DNA of 64,000 bases, from NCBI RefSeq assembly GCF_000145275.1, contig NC_014393.1:4464001-4528000 (forward strand), in the 5' to 3' direction. Below are positions 1-8,506 of the stretch, one piece after another. This DNA is from Clostridium cellulovorans 743B (GTDB lineage Bacteria; Bacillota; Clostridia; Clostridiales; Clostridiaceae). Each line of letters begins with the position of its first letter. Positions within the stretch are counted from its first letter, which is position 1. Both the position numbers and the translations under genes were made by a program. The notes under the pieces were generated by a model. The model was not told the origin of the DNA and ran no database searches. It worked only from the letters and a program-made list of their open reading frames with translations.

Positions 1-1
1 T

Positions 2-907
2 TCTAGACCTCAATATACAGAATATGAAAATTCCGTAAAGGCTTATGAAAAACAAATCGTATCGATAAATGATTCATTAACAAATATTTCAACCATAGCA
101 CCTATTGATTACGATGTTGCTAAGGAGGATATACCCAAAACTATAAAGGAATTAAAAAACTTAAAAAGTTCAATTCCTTCAACAGGATACATAGCTAAAT
201 ATGCAGACGCTCATGAAGCTTTATTAAACGGACTTTCCTCAAATATTAGCTTTTTGGAACAAATGAATTTAATATTAAACAATCAAGAGTCAAATGAATT
301 AGATATTGCCAAAGACAACTTAATTAATTATAAAGCTTCTATGCTTGAAAATTATGAATCAGCTAATTTTAGAAGTACGAGTTTCTCTTTGTCAGACAGA
401 GCTTTATCTAGTTTTGACAGCATGATTGCTGCTACAGATGAAATTATTGCTAAGAATATAGCTGCATCTAAAATAAAATCAGATTGTATCAACTTCTTTA
501 TATCATTTGATAGACAAATAATAAATTTTAGTAATCTAAAAGCTAATTATATGATTAACTTAAATTCTGTTCGTTCTGGGAAATCTTCTTATGACGAATT
601 AATTTTAAGTATGGAAAATAACAAAAAAGATATTGATAATATATTATTAGAACTTGATTCACTAAGTCCTCAAGAAAGGCTTTCTCCTACTTTGAAGACC
701 TTTAGATCTATTGTATATCAATATAAAACCTATACATATGATTTTATTTATTCTTTAAAAGAAGAAAAAACCAGTACAAAAAGAAAAGATTTGAAAACTA
801 TGAATAAGCTTTATGAAGATCCTAATAGTTTATATAAAAATGTCACCAATAGCTACAAAGATTTTCTTAAAGACTATGAAGTTATCAAATCTGTACTAAC
901 AAGATAA
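2..907 (+). CDS. Unrecognised helical protein, 5' end outside the window
   Basis: The reading frame is open from base 2 to a TAA at 905-907 and gives 301 residues, so the gene starts outside the window. A TTG at 254 could be taken as a start, but the frame upstream codes equally well and the TTG has no ribosome binding site, so it is read as an internal Leu. The sequence is rich in Asn, Ser, Lys and Ile, looks largely alpha-helical, and has no transmembrane segment in the visible part. I recognise no family. A plus-strand hairpin follows the stop. The missing N-terminus may hold a signal peptide or lipobox, which would fit this kind of composition, but that is a guess. Confidence 0.75.
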   Translation, partial: SRPQYTEYENSVKAYEKQIVSINDSLTNISTIAPIDYDVAKEDIPKTIKELKNLKSSIPSTGYIAKYADAHEALLNGLSSNISFLEQMNLILNNQESNELDIAKDNLINYKASMLENYESANFRSTSFSLSDRALSSFDSMIAATDEIIAKNIAASKIKSDCINFFISFDRQIINFSNLKANYMINLNSVRSGKSSYDELILSMENNKKDIDNILLELDSLSPQERLSPTLKTFRSIVYQYKTYTYDFIYSLKEEKTSTKRKDLKTMNKLYEDPNSLYKNVTNSYKDFLKDYEVIKSVLTR

Positions 908-958
908 TTTTATTGAATCCTGTATAAGATTTAAAATTTATATATTGTCATAAAGTCT

Positions 959-1002
959 CTCAGAAGAAAAAAGTTTTTTTGCATAAAACTTTTTTCTTTG
1001 AG
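959..1002 (+). terminator. Hairpin after the left-edge gene
   Basis: Arms at 959-977 and 985-1002 pair over 18 bp with one bulged base. The outer CTCA/TGAG and the A/T-rich inner stem are clear. No U-run follows the hairpin, although the 3' arm itself carries a run of T, so termination is plausible rather than certain. Confidence 0.5.
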
Positions 1003-1039
1003 AACAATATACTTAGCCTAAGTTATAAGGAGGATAAGA

Positions 1040-1606
1040 ATGAAAAAAGCTAATGTGGCGATATGTTTTTTTTTGAGTATCGGTATGTTGCTTTCTGCCA
1101 ATTATGTACCAAAGAAAATTTATGCGCAAATTCAAAATAAGAATCAGATGATTACTTTAAAAGATTCGGATATAAGTGAAAATGAAGCTGAAGACGAAAC
1201 AATTCAAGTTCTTAGCACATCAAGCAAAAACTATTACATAACAAAAGATGATGTCACTCTTATTGCTAAGGTAGTTTATGCTGAAAGTAGGGGGGAACCC
1301 TACGATGGTCAGGTAGCAGTAGCATCAGTAATCCTAAATAGATTGAAAAGTGGAAAGTACTCTGATAAATTAGAAGATATAATTTTTCAGAAAAATGCCT
1401 TCTCATGTGTTGAGAATGGAGAAATTAAGGTGACTCCCACGGAAAGCAACTACATGGCCGTATACGATGCTCTTGAAGGAAAAGATCCAAGTGGCAATGC
1501 GTTATATTTCTATAACCCTCAAACCGCTACATGTTCATGGATGCATAGTATAGAAAAGATTAATCCTACGCAGATAGGTAACCATGTATTTTTTTCATTA
1601 AAATAG
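1040..1606 (+). CDS. Secreted SleB/CwlJ-type cell wall hydrolase
   Basis: This 188-residue protein has a signal peptide at about 1-29 (charged start, hydrophobic core, YAQ at the likely cleavage site). A Hydrolase_2 domain covers about 73-187, with the family's AESRGEPYDGQVAVASVILNR region; Glu82 is the expected catalytic acid. Proteins of this domain are spore-cortex lytic enzymes or related peptidoglycan hydrolases. The separate peptidoglycan-binding domain of classical SleB is absent, so it may be CwlJ-like in architecture or act in vegetative wall turnover. An AAGGAGGA ribosome binding site lies a few bases before the ATG. The gene is monocistronic, with a strong hairpin downstream and a converging reductase gene beyond. 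Confidence 0.88.
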   Translation: MKKANVAICFFLSIGMLLSANYVPKKIYAQIQNKNQMITLKDSDISENEAEDETIQVLSTSSKNYYITKDDVTLIAKVVYAESRGEPYDGQVAVASVILNRLKSGKYSDKLEDIIFQKNAFSCVENGEIKVTPTESNYMAVYDALEGKDPSGNALYFYNPQTATCSWMHSIEKINPTQIGNHVFFSLK

Positions 1607-1689
1607 TCAATATGTTTTAAAGATATATTGTCTAATTAAACTAGTAAAAAATTTCAATAAAATAAATATAGTATTCTTAGGCAAAACTA

Positions 1690-1740
1690 GGGGGTGCTAC
1701 GCAGCTAAATCTATAAATTACTGCGTAACATCCCCTTTCT
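1690..1740 (+). terminator. Rho-independent terminator of the SleB-type gene
   Basis: Arms 1690-1704 and 1721-1735 pair at 14 of 15 positions, including a GC-rich base of four G-C pairs. TTTCT follows on the plus strand. It lies 84 bases after the hydrolase stop codon. Confidence 0.8.
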
Positions 1741-1771
1741 AAATAGTCTTACTTTTTTAAGACTTTACATT

Positions 1772-1815
1772 GAAAAAGATATTATATAAAATATATTTTA
1801 TATAATATCTTTTTC
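1772..1815. terminator. Perfect 22-bp inverted repeat between convergent genes
   Basis: Bases 1772-1793 and 1794-1815 are exact reverse complements with no separate spacer. The arm begins GAAAAAGATATT, so either strand ends the stem in a T-rich run. Its position between convergent genes fits a bidirectional terminator. A smaller hairpin (AGTCTT 1745-1750, AAGACT 1759-1764) lies just before it. Confidence 0.65.
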
Positions 1816-1904
1816 TCTAAAATAGTTTTTTAGTTGATTATAACTAAATCCATAAATAACTTACAGGAAGATTGAAAATATTTATATCTCATATAAACTA
1901 AGCT

Positions 1905-2774
1905 TTACTTATTCATAGCCTTGTTGTCTAGATATCTTACAGCATTAAGTGCAGCTACTTGCCCTTCACCCATAGCCTTCATATATTGATACGGCTTACC
2001 TACAACATCACCTGCAGCATAGCAACCTTCAATATTAGTTTTCATTTCTCTATCAACCTTAATGTGATTCTCATCTACTTCTAGTCCTGGTACCAGTTGC
2101 TCTGGAGCTACATTATCTCGTAATATAAAAATTCCATCTACTTGAATTTCACCATTTGCTAATAAAAGTTTTTGGACCTGTGAATCTCCGATAATCTCTA
2201 AAGGTTTATCTTTTATAATCTCTATATTATTCCTAAGCTCATATTCGCCTTTATAAGTAGGAATATAATAAACGATTGATGCAAGTTCACTCACATAGTT
2301 TGCTTCTTCTTCTGCCTCTTTATTATAGCCTATTATAGCTACAGGTTTTCCTTTATATAAAGGTGCATCACAGGTAGCACAATATCCTACTCCTCTACCA
2401 AGAAGCTCTACTTCTCCTTTAAACGGTTTACCAAAGAGTACTCCAGTAGCCAAAATCACAGTAGATGCTTTATATTCCTTATCATTAACCATTAAACTAA
2501 AATAACTTCCCATAGCATAAATATTATTGATTCTTTCTTTGCTTATCACAATATCCATAGTATTTAGATGTTCTAGAAATTTATCTGCTAGTTCTTTACC
2601 TGTAATATTATAATATCCTAAATAGTTATCTATTTTTGGTGCTAAAGTAAGCTTTGAACTAAGCTCTTTATTACCAAATAGAATAATCTTTTTGTTTCTT
2701 ATTTTCGCATTTACAGCAGCAGATATTCCTGCTGGTCCACTGCCAACTATAGCTATATCATATAATTCATCCAT
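1905..2774 (-). CDS. trxB: Thioredoxin reductase of the ferredoxin-dependent (FFTR) type
   Basis: This 289-residue flavoprotein has an FAD-binding GSGPAG at 11-16, the redox-active CATC at 132-135 and the C-terminal FAD motif AAGDV at 253-257. In NADPH-dependent TrxB a GGGxxA motif and an HRR motif follow the CxxC. Here the matching places read GYNKEA (149-154) and YYIPTYKGE (169-177), so both NADPH determinants are missing. Loss of exactly these motifs defines the pyridine-nucleotide-independent, ferredoxin-linked thioredoxin reductases described from Clostridium. The likely role is passing electrons from reduced ferredoxin through FAD to the neighbouring thioredoxin. The gene follows trxA on the same strand by 83 bases, with an AGGAAGG site before its ATG. 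The family is certain; the electron donor is inferred. Confidence 0.9.
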   Translation of the reverse strand: MDELYDIAIVGSGPAGISAAVNAKIRNKKIILFGNKELSSKLTLAPKIDNYLGYYNITGKELADKFLEHLNTMDIVISKERINNIYAMGSYFSLMVNDKEYKASTVILATGVLFGKPFKGEVELLGRGVGYCATCDAPLYKGKPVAIIGYNKEAEEEANYVSELASIVYYIPTYKGEYELRNNIEIIKDKPLEIIGDSQVQKLLLANGEIQVDGIFILRDNVAPEQLVPGLEVDENHIKVDREMKTNIEGCYAAGDVVGKPYQYMKAMGEGQVAALNAVRYLDNKAMNK

Positions 2775-2857
2775 ATTATCATGCCTTCCTATAAAATTAT
2801 AGTAGGTGCTACTCTATTAAGCTTCTGTTTAGTTAATCTTTTAAATAGATAAATTAT

Positions 2858-3172
2858 TTATAGATGCTTTTGTATCCAAGCAGCTAATGCTGGTTTTGGC
2901 TTAAAACCTAAAGATTGATCAACAACCTTGCCATCCTTTACAATTATTAAAGTTGGAATACTCGCAACTCTAAAAGTATTAGCTGTTACTGGATTTTCAT
3001 CAACATTTATCTTTGCAAACTTAACTTTATCTCCCATTTCACTTGCAAGTTCTTCAATAACTGGTCCTAACATTTTGCAAGGTCCACACCAAGGAGCCCA
3101 AAAATCTACAACAACTGGAACATTTGAATTTGTCTCTTCATTAAAAGTAGCGTCTGTAATTTGTCTAACCAT
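2858..3172 (-). CDS. trxA: Thioredoxin
   Basis: A 104-residue single-domain thioredoxin, the family's normal length. The active site is WCGPC (Cys29, Cys32), and the cis-proline is Pro73 in SIPT. It reduces cytoplasmic disulfides and is probably the substrate of the reductase encoded just downstream, so the two genes make a complete thioredoxin system. AGGAGG precedes the ATG. A promoter at 3217-3245 and a palindrome at 3185-3202, between the predicted transcription start and the ribosome binding site, suggest repressor control. Confidence 0.97.
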   Translation of the reverse strand: MVRQITDATFNEETNSNVPVVVDFWAPWCGPCKMLGPVIEELASEMGDKVKFAKINVDENPVTANTFRVASIPTLIIVKDGKVVDQSLGFKPKPALAAWIQKHL

Positions 3173-3184
3173 AATATTACCTCC

Positions 3185-3202
3185 TATACCCTCGAGGGGT
3201 AT
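3185..3202 (-). promoter_or_regulatory. CsoR/CstR-like palindromic operator in the trxA leader
   Basis: On the plus strand the site reads TATACCCTCGAGGGGTAT, a near-perfect dyad with TACCC and GGGTA half-sites around a central TCGA. CsoR-family repressors (copper CsoR, persulfide sensor CstR) bind sites of the form ATACCC-n-GGGTAT. The palindrome starts about 8 bases after the predicted transcription start and abuts the AGGAGG, where a bound repressor would block trxA. The resemblance is by eye only, and no regulator gene is in the window. Confidence 0.5.
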
Positions 3203-3216
3203 GTTACTATATTATT

Positions 3217-3245
3217 ATACTACTACGTAAGTTAGTATTAGTCAA
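3217..3245 (-). promoter_or_regulatory. trxA promoter
   Basis: On the minus strand TTGACT (3245-3240) and TAGTAT (3222-3217) are 17 bp apart, giving a transcription start near 3210. This is a SigA-type promoter. Confidence 0.6.
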
Positions 3246-3305
3246 CCACTAAACTATTATTTCCCTGTAATTTATTTTGTATTGTATATTTATTAAAAAT
3301 AAAGT

Positions 3306-4661
3306 TTACTTTGAAAGAATCTCTTGTACTACAGAATTATCTTCACTTGTCCCTTGATATTTATTATGTATTTCATTAGCATAAATTTTAGCTCTTGGTG
3401 CATCTATATCCTTAAAGATTACACACTGTCTATATAAAACAGCTAATTCATAATTACCACTTGGAAATTCCTTTATGTAGTTATCATAAAACTTAGATGC
3501 ATTTTCAAAATCTGAAAGTCTATCATAAGAAAATCCAATAAAATATAAAATATGCTGTCTTAAATAATGTCCTTGGCTATATTGTAATGCTTTATTTAAA
3601 CTATCTAATGCTAAACTATAATTTTTCTGTTCATCTATTATAATTTGTGACCTATTATAAAAAAATTCACATCCTGAATTTTTAAGTACTTCTATGCTAC
3701 TATTCAGTAAATTTTTATCATTTATTCCTTGTGCTAGATCCTTATTAGCCTCAACTAATGCATATAAATTATCATAATCTATTGTAGGTGCTGCTAATGC
3801 CTGTGAAATAGCTGCACTATTAAAAACTTGCTTTACCTCCTGCTTTGCTTGGTCTTCTGCAACCTTTTTATCAGTACTATTAGAATCTTCTGTCTCTGGT
3901 TTTACCTCTATATTCTCTCCTGCTTTTGCTTTCTCGCTTGCCTCTCCACTAGTTTCTTCTTTATTAACCTCTTCTTTAGCTTTTTCTTCATCAGAACTGG
4001 ACACGTTTGAACCAGTATTATCTTCAGAAACTACCTGAGTTTTTTCTGGAAATATACTGATTTTCCCTTTTATAATATTGACACCTCCAAATATTATAGC
4101 TAAAACTGCTACACCTCCAACAACTCCAACTATTGTTTTCTTTAGGTTGAATTTCTTTGGTAAAAATTCTTCTAATCGCCTTATGTACTCTAAAGTCTCT
4201 TTATTTTTCTTATCTATCTCTAAGCTTCTCTCAAAATATATTTTACTTTTATCATACTCACCTTTTTTCATCATACATAAACCTAAAGCGTTTAATACAT
4301 TTATATTATTGAAAGAACTCTTTGCACATTCCTCAAGTGCTACAATTGCATCATTTATCCTTAGGTCATTTATGAGTTTTACTGCATTTCTATATCTTTG
4401 GAGAAGAGCTTCATCTAACTTTATATTTCTTAAATATTCTTTAGCTGTACTATTATCATTATAATCATTATTAGTTTTCCATACAGCCTTTGCAGACGCA
4501 AGTTCTCCTTGCAGATAGTATATTAATCCTTTTAAATTTAGTGCCGCTTGATTTTTTAAGTTTAAAGAAATGCTTTTTTCACAAAGCATTAATGCTTTAT
4601 CTAATTGACCATTACTAAAAGCAGTTATTGCCTTATCATAATACCCCTTTGAATTACTCAC
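3306..4661 (-). CDS. Membrane-anchored TPR-repeat protein
   Basis: The GTG at 4661 is chosen as start because GGAGG lies about 8 bases upstream; a longer frame to 4712 would overlap dut and has no such site. The product is 451 residues. TPR-like helical repeats fill about 1-165, one transmembrane helix lies at about 176-196 (VGVVGGVAVLAIIFGGV), then comes a long acidic/Lys/Ser low-complexity linker, and a second TPR block (with NYSLALDSLNKALQY and ENASKFYDNYIKEFP) fills the C-terminus. One helical block is probably cytoplasmic and the other outside. TPR units mediate protein contacts; the partner is unknown. The start lies right at the dut stop codon, so the two genes are translationally linked. 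Confidence 0.82.
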   Translation of the reverse strand: MSNSKGYYDKAITAFSNGQLDKALMLCEKSISLNLKNQAALNLKGLIYYLQGELASAKAVWKTNNDYNDNSTAKEYLRNIKLDEALLQRYRNAVKLINDLRINDAIVALEECAKSSFNNINVLNALGLCMMKKGEYDKSKIYFERSLEIDKKNKETLEYIRRLEEFLPKKFNLKKTIVGVVGGVAVLAIIFGGVNIIKGKISIFPEKTQVVSEDNTGSNVSSSDEEKAKEEVNKEETSGEASEKAKAGENIEVKPETEDSNSTDKKVAEDQAKQEVKQVFNSAAISQALAAPTIDYDNLYALVEANKDLAQGINDKNLLNSSIEVLKNSGCEFFYNRSQIIIDEQKNYSLALDSLNKALQYSQGHYLRQHILYFIGFSYDRLSDFENASKFYDNYIKEFPSGNYELAVLYRQCVIFKDIDAPRAKIYANEIHNKYQGTSEDNSVVQEILSK

Positions 4662-4662
4662 A

Positions 4663-5097
4663 TTACCACCCTCCAGTAGATCCAAAGCCTCCAGTGCCTC
4701 TTTCACTCTCATTTAGTTCTGAAGCTTCTTTTATTTCTATTTCATAAATAGGTTTAACCACCAATTGTGCTATCTTCATATGTTTTTCAACCTTAAAAGC
4801 TTCCTTTCCATGATTGATTAGAATTATGCAAACCTCTCCCCTATAACCTTCGTCTATAGTTCCAGGTCCATTTAGTACTGTAATACCATGTTTTAGTGCA
4901 AGACCACTTCTTGGTCTTACCTGTGCTTCTGTGTTTTTAGGTAATTCTATTGCTATACCTGTAGGAACTAATGCTGTTTCCCTTGGCATTATAACAAGTT
5001 CTTTTGCTGCATATACGTCCATACCAGCATCTCCTGCTTTTGCAAAAGATGGGAGTTTTGCATCCTCAATTAACTTTTTTACCTTTAGTGTATACAT
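4663..5097 (-). CDS. dut: dUTP diphosphatase
   Basis: This enzyme hydrolyses dUTP to dUMP and PPi, keeping uracil out of DNA and feeding thymidylate synthesis. The 144-residue protein shows the family motifs: AGDAGMDVYA at 21-30, RPRSGLA at 61-67, GTIDEGYRGE at 79-88 with the catalytic Asp, and the C-terminal Gly-rich RGTGGFGSTG at 133-142 that closes over the substrate. The ATG at 5097 is used because AAAGGAGAG precedes it; an upstream in-frame ATG at 5121 would place that site inside the gene. It is followed directly by the TPR gene. Confidence 0.95.
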   Translation of the reverse strand: MYTLKVKKLIEDAKLPSFAKAGDAGMDVYAAKELVIMPRETALVPTGIAIELPKNTEAQVRPRSGLALKHGITVLNGPGTIDEGYRGEVCIILINHGKEAFKVEKHMKIAQLVVKPIYEIEIKEASELNESERGTGGFGSTGGW

Positions 5098-5455
5098 TAC
5101 CTTCTCTCCTTTTACATCCATCTTTCTGCTCGACTAAAGTAAACTTCCACTGCTCTATTTAGTAAAGAATCTTTGTTTATAACAAACTTTTAAAAATTAA
5201 GTCCTATTATACTATCTTTGGATAAATTAAAATTTTAATTCTATTGTTCTTTAATTATAATATTTTTATCCATTCAGTGGAATATATATTGGAACATTGT
5301 CTTACTTCTTTAGCTTAAATAGTACAAAATTTACATTTACAGCTTATTGAAGTTTAATTATATCATTATAATATTATAAACCAAATATGTTAATAAGTAT
5401 TTAGTCAATAAAAAAGAACCTATACATGATAGATTCTTCTTTCATAAAGCTCATA
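5098..5455. other. Intergenic gap upstream of dut
   Basis: I see no coding sequence in this AT-rich stretch. A TATAAT lies on the minus strand at about 5208-5213 and could serve dut, but its -35 is poor. The lipoprotein gene's terminator lies at the right end. Confidence 0.5.
5407..5438 (-). terminator. Terminator of the lipoprotein gene
   Basis: On the minus strand AAGAATCTAT (5438-5429) pairs with ATAGGTTCTT (5423-5414) through 10 bp with one G-U, followed at once by a T-run. It sits 18 bases after the stop codon of the lipoprotein gene. Confidence 0.85.
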
Positions 5456-6499
5456 TTATTTAAAATTTGTTTTATAACATTGTATAACAGAGTTAATGGT
5501 ATTAACGTCCTGATAACTATTTATTTTGTCATCTATATTTTTATCGTTTATAAATTCACCACTTTTAGGAAAGTATATACTACAATGTTCTTTTTTCGGA
5601 CCTGAAGAATTATATTCTGCTATAACTATTATTTCTTTCAGTCCATCATTATTTATATCTTGAAAAGAAACTGCTTTCATTTCTTTTAAAAAATTCTTTG
5701 TAGAAAATTCAGGAAAGTAGTATATAATTTTATCATTTTTACCTGCTAAATAAAATCTCAACGCAGTATATCCATCAGCCCTTTTAGTGCCTGATATAAA
5801 TTTAACTTCGCCATAACTATCGAGATTAATATTAAAGCATTGATCTTGTATAACTGCTAATCCACCCTTTTTTAAGTCTTCTAAACTTCGCTCTACCTTA
5901 GTTTCCCTGTTAACCAAAGTAAATGTACCTTCGCCTATTCCCCAAAAATTCTTTCTTTCATTACTTTCATCATATTTTATTGTTAATACTATTTGTTTTT
6001 TATTAAATTCCATATTTATAGTACCTTTGTTTCCCCAACCATCTTGCTCAAAGGTATAACTAAATTTATCATTTTCTATTTTACCTTTAATAGGAAACGT
6101 AGCAACATGAGTAATACCTGTCGAAGTATTTCCTATATTTCCATCTAAATTTCCTTCTTTATCAATAGTAAGTCTAACTCCAAGTCCAAAATGATAATCT
6201 GCTCTTAAATTACTTTCTATTACCCAACTTCCACTATAACTGTCATAACTGATTTTTTCAGAATCAGTTTCATTATTGCTATTTTCTTTTTCATTGTTAT
6301 CTCGTGTTACATTTCTGTCCTTTGCTTCATTGCTAGTTTCTATTTGATTATTTTCTTCTGTTTTTTCTTTATCCGCTTCAGTCAATATAGCGTCTGTGCT
6401 AGTGCTTGTACTAACATTTTCTTTTACTTGTTTATCTCCACAGCCTGTTATTGTTATAGCTGCTATAAATAATAATGTATATATAAACTTCTTTTTCAT
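5456..6499 (-). CDS. Putative lipoprotein with acidic linker
   Basis: The ATG at 6499 is preceded by GGGAG; an upstream in-frame TTG at 6511 would contain that site, so the shorter 347-residue product is used. Residues 1-20 form a lipoprotein signal ending ITGC, with Cys20 as the lipidated residue. A low-complexity Asn/Glu/Thr/Ser linker runs to about 85, as in many surface lipoproteins. The rest is a beta-rich exported domain, and DINNDG at 281-286 resembles a Ca-binding loop seen in VCBS/FG-GAP-like repeats. I recognise no named family and cannot assign a function. It is monocistronic, with its own terminator. Confidence 0.8.
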   Translation of the reverse strand: MKKKFIYTLLFIAAITITGCGDKQVKENVSTSTSTDAILTEADKEKTEENNQIETSNEAKDRNVTRDNNEKENSNNETDSEKISYDSYSGSWVIESNLRADYHFGLGVRLTIDKEGNLDGNIGNTSTGITHVATFPIKGKIENDKFSYTFEQDGWGNKGTINMEFNKKQIVLTIKYDESNERKNFWGIGEGTFTLVNRETKVERSLEDLKKGGLAVIQDQCFNINLDSYGEVKFISGTKRADGYTALRFYLAGKNDKIIYYFPEFSTKNFLKEMKAVSFQDINNDGLKEIIVIAEYNSSGPKKEHCSIYFPKSGEFINDKNIDDKINSYQDVNTINSVIQCYKTNFK

Positions 6500-6639
6500 A
6501 GCTTCTCCCAAACTTTAAAAATTCATTTTTTATATCTCTTATTTCTTAAATATATTTTACCGAATTTGATAGTAATATCAATGATTTTATAATAATATAA
6601 ACAATAATTTATATTTATAAAATTTCTATTAATCTTGTA

Positions 6640-6687
6640 AAAAATAAAACCATCTTGGATAAAATTTAATTCTATCCAAGATGGTTT
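6640..6687 (-). terminator. Terminator downstream of ptsI
   Basis: Arms 6647-6661 and 6673-6687 pair perfectly over 15 bp with an 11-base loop. Read on the minus strand, the stem is followed by TTTTATTTTTT, so it terminates ptsI. It could also work the other way. Confidence 0.9.
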
Positions 6688-6751
6688 TTATATTCTTTAA
6701 GTATCTAGTCTAAGTTAAGCTACTAAATTAATTTTTATGTAGCTATAATTA

Positions 6752-8365
6752 TTAATTATTCATTATGATTTGCTTTGCTGTTAATATTGAAGATGCACTC
6801 ATTGAGAATTCATCTAAACCATATTTAACTAAAGTAGGTATAGCTGTTTCGTCTCCAGCCATTTCTCCACACATTCCACACCATTTTCCTTGAGCATGTG
6901 CAGCTTCTATAGTCATCTTTATTAATTTTAAAACTGCTGGATGCATTGGGTTGTATAAGTAAGAAATCTTTTCATTCATTCTATCAGCAGCTAATGTATA
7001 TTGAATTAAATCATTTGTTCCAATTGAGAAGAAATCAACATGTTTTGCAAGTTCATCAGCATTAACTGCAGCTGCTGGTATTTCTACCATTATACCTGTT
7101 GATATGTTTTCGTTATATGCTTTACCTTCTGCCTTTAATTCAGCCATACATTCTGCAAGAATTTCTTTAGACTTATTGAATTCTTCTAATGAAGATATCA
7201 TTGGGAACATGATCATTAAGTTACCAAAAGCAGATCCTCTTAAAATAGCTCTTAATTGAGTTTTGAATATGTCAGTTCTATCAAGACATAATCTTATAGC
7301 TCTGTATCCAAGGAATGGGTTCATTTCTTCTGGAAGTGGTAGGTATGGAAGTTTCTTATCTCCACCGATATCAAGAGTTCTTACAACAACTTCTCTTTCT
7401 CCAGCTTTTTCAGCAACGTATTTATAAGCTTGGAATTGTTCTTCTTCAGTAGGCATAGAATCTCTATCCATGTATAGGAATTCTGTTCTAAATAATCCTA
7501 CTCCATCTCCACCGTTTTCAAATACTCCATTTATATCTTCTGGCTTACCTATGTTACCCATAACTTTAACTTTCTTACCAGCTTTAGTTACAGTTTTAAC
7601 ACTTATAAGCTTCTTTAATTCTTCTTTTTCTTTTTCGAATTGAGCTTTTTTAGCTTCATATTCAGCTATTGTAGCTTCATCTGGATTTAAAATTATTATA
7701 CCTTCATTACCATCTACAATAATTTTATCTCCACTTTTAGCAGTTTGTACTATATCATTAAGACCAACAACAGCTGGTATTTCTAATGTTCTAGCCATTA
7801 TAGCACTGTGTGAAGTTCTTCCACCAATGTTTGTAACAAAAGCTATTACCTTTGATTTATCTAATTGAGCAGTATCAGAAGGTGTTAAATCATGAGCAAC
7901 TATAACTGTATTGTTTTCAACCTCTGAAAGGTCTTCAACTATACCAGCTAGGTTTTTAAGAATTCTTGTTCCAACGTCTTTTACGTCTGCAACTCTTTCT
8001 CTCATGTATTCATCATCCATAGAATCAAAAATAGCAATAAACATATCTAATACTTCTGTTAATGCTTTTTCAGCATTTATTTGCTTATCTCTTATTGTAT
8101 TTTCGATAGCACCAGTAAATTCTGGATCATCAAGCATCATAATATGGCTTTCAAAAACAGCAGCTTTATCAGCTCCTACTTCTTTTTCAGCCTTATCTTT
8201 TATTTTTTCTAATTGTGTACGTGCTAAAGAAGTAGCATCATTTAATCTGGCAACTTCAGCTTCCACATCCTCAATGTGTTGTTCAACTATTTTTATTTCT
8301 TTTTCTTCCTTAACAAATACATTACCTATAGCGTATCCTTTTGATGCAGCTATACCTGTTTTCAT
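6752..8365 (-). CDS. ptsI: PTS enzyme I (PEP-protein phosphotransferase)
   Basis: Enzyme I takes phosphate from PEP and passes it to HPr, the first step of sugar import by all PTS transporters. The 537-residue protein is slightly shorter than the usual 570-575. His186 in GGRTSHSAIMA is the phosphorylated residue. The C-terminal PEP-binding TIM barrel has the GDGVGLFRTEFLYM signature, and Cys499 in GMCGE is the active-site acid. No ptsH lies beside it, so HPr is encoded elsewhere. The gene has an AGGAGG site, a good promoter about 110 bases upstream and a strong terminator. Confidence 0.97.
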   Translation of the reverse strand: MKTGIAASKGYAIGNVFVKEEKEIKIVEQHIEDVEAEVARLNDATSLARTQLEKIKDKAEKEVGADKAAVFESHIMMLDDPEFTGAIENTIRDKQINAEKALTEVLDMFIAIFDSMDDEYMRERVADVKDVGTRILKNLAGIVEDLSEVENNTVIVAHDLTPSDTAQLDKSKVIAFVTNIGGRTSHSAIMARTLEIPAVVGLNDIVQTAKSGDKIIVDGNEGIIILNPDEATIAEYEAKKAQFEKEKEELKKLISVKTVTKAGKKVKVMGNIGKPEDINGVFENGGDGVGLFRTEFLYMDRDSMPTEEEQFQAYKYVAEKAGEREVVVRTLDIGGDKKLPYLPLPEEMNPFLGYRAIRLCLDRTDIFKTQLRAILRGSAFGNLMIMFPMISSLEEFNKSKEILAECMAELKAEGKAYNENISTGIMVEIPAAAVNADELAKHVDFFSIGTNDLIQYTLAADRMNEKISYLYNPMHPAVLKLIKMTIEAAHAQGKWCGMCGEMAGDETAIPTLVKYGLDEFSMSASSILTAKQIIMNN

Positions 8366-8477
8366 AATTAATCCTCCTAGTAACTTTAAAATACATTTTA
8401 TATAGCATTATTATTCATTTGATGTTATCTTTTCTTAAACTTTTTTCCAAGTATTACGAATATAAATAACTTATATT

Positions 8478-8506
8478 ATTATAAACTGTAGCATAATAGT
8501 TGTAAA
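8478..8506 (-). promoter_or_regulatory. ptsI promoter
   Basis: TTTACA (8506-8501) and TATAAT (8483-8478) on the minus strand are 17 bp apart. The predicted transcript begins near 8471, giving a leader of about 105 bases before the ptsI ATG. I found no antiterminator or T-box structure in that leader. Confidence 0.75.

Noticed and set aside
254..907. TTG at 254 as the true start of the left-edge gene
   Set aside because: The frame is open to the window edge with the same amino acid character, and no ribosome binding site precedes the TTG.
7911..8405. 164-codon plus-strand frame
   Set aside because: It is antisense to ptsI and shows the Ser/Ile-rich composition typical of a shadow frame.
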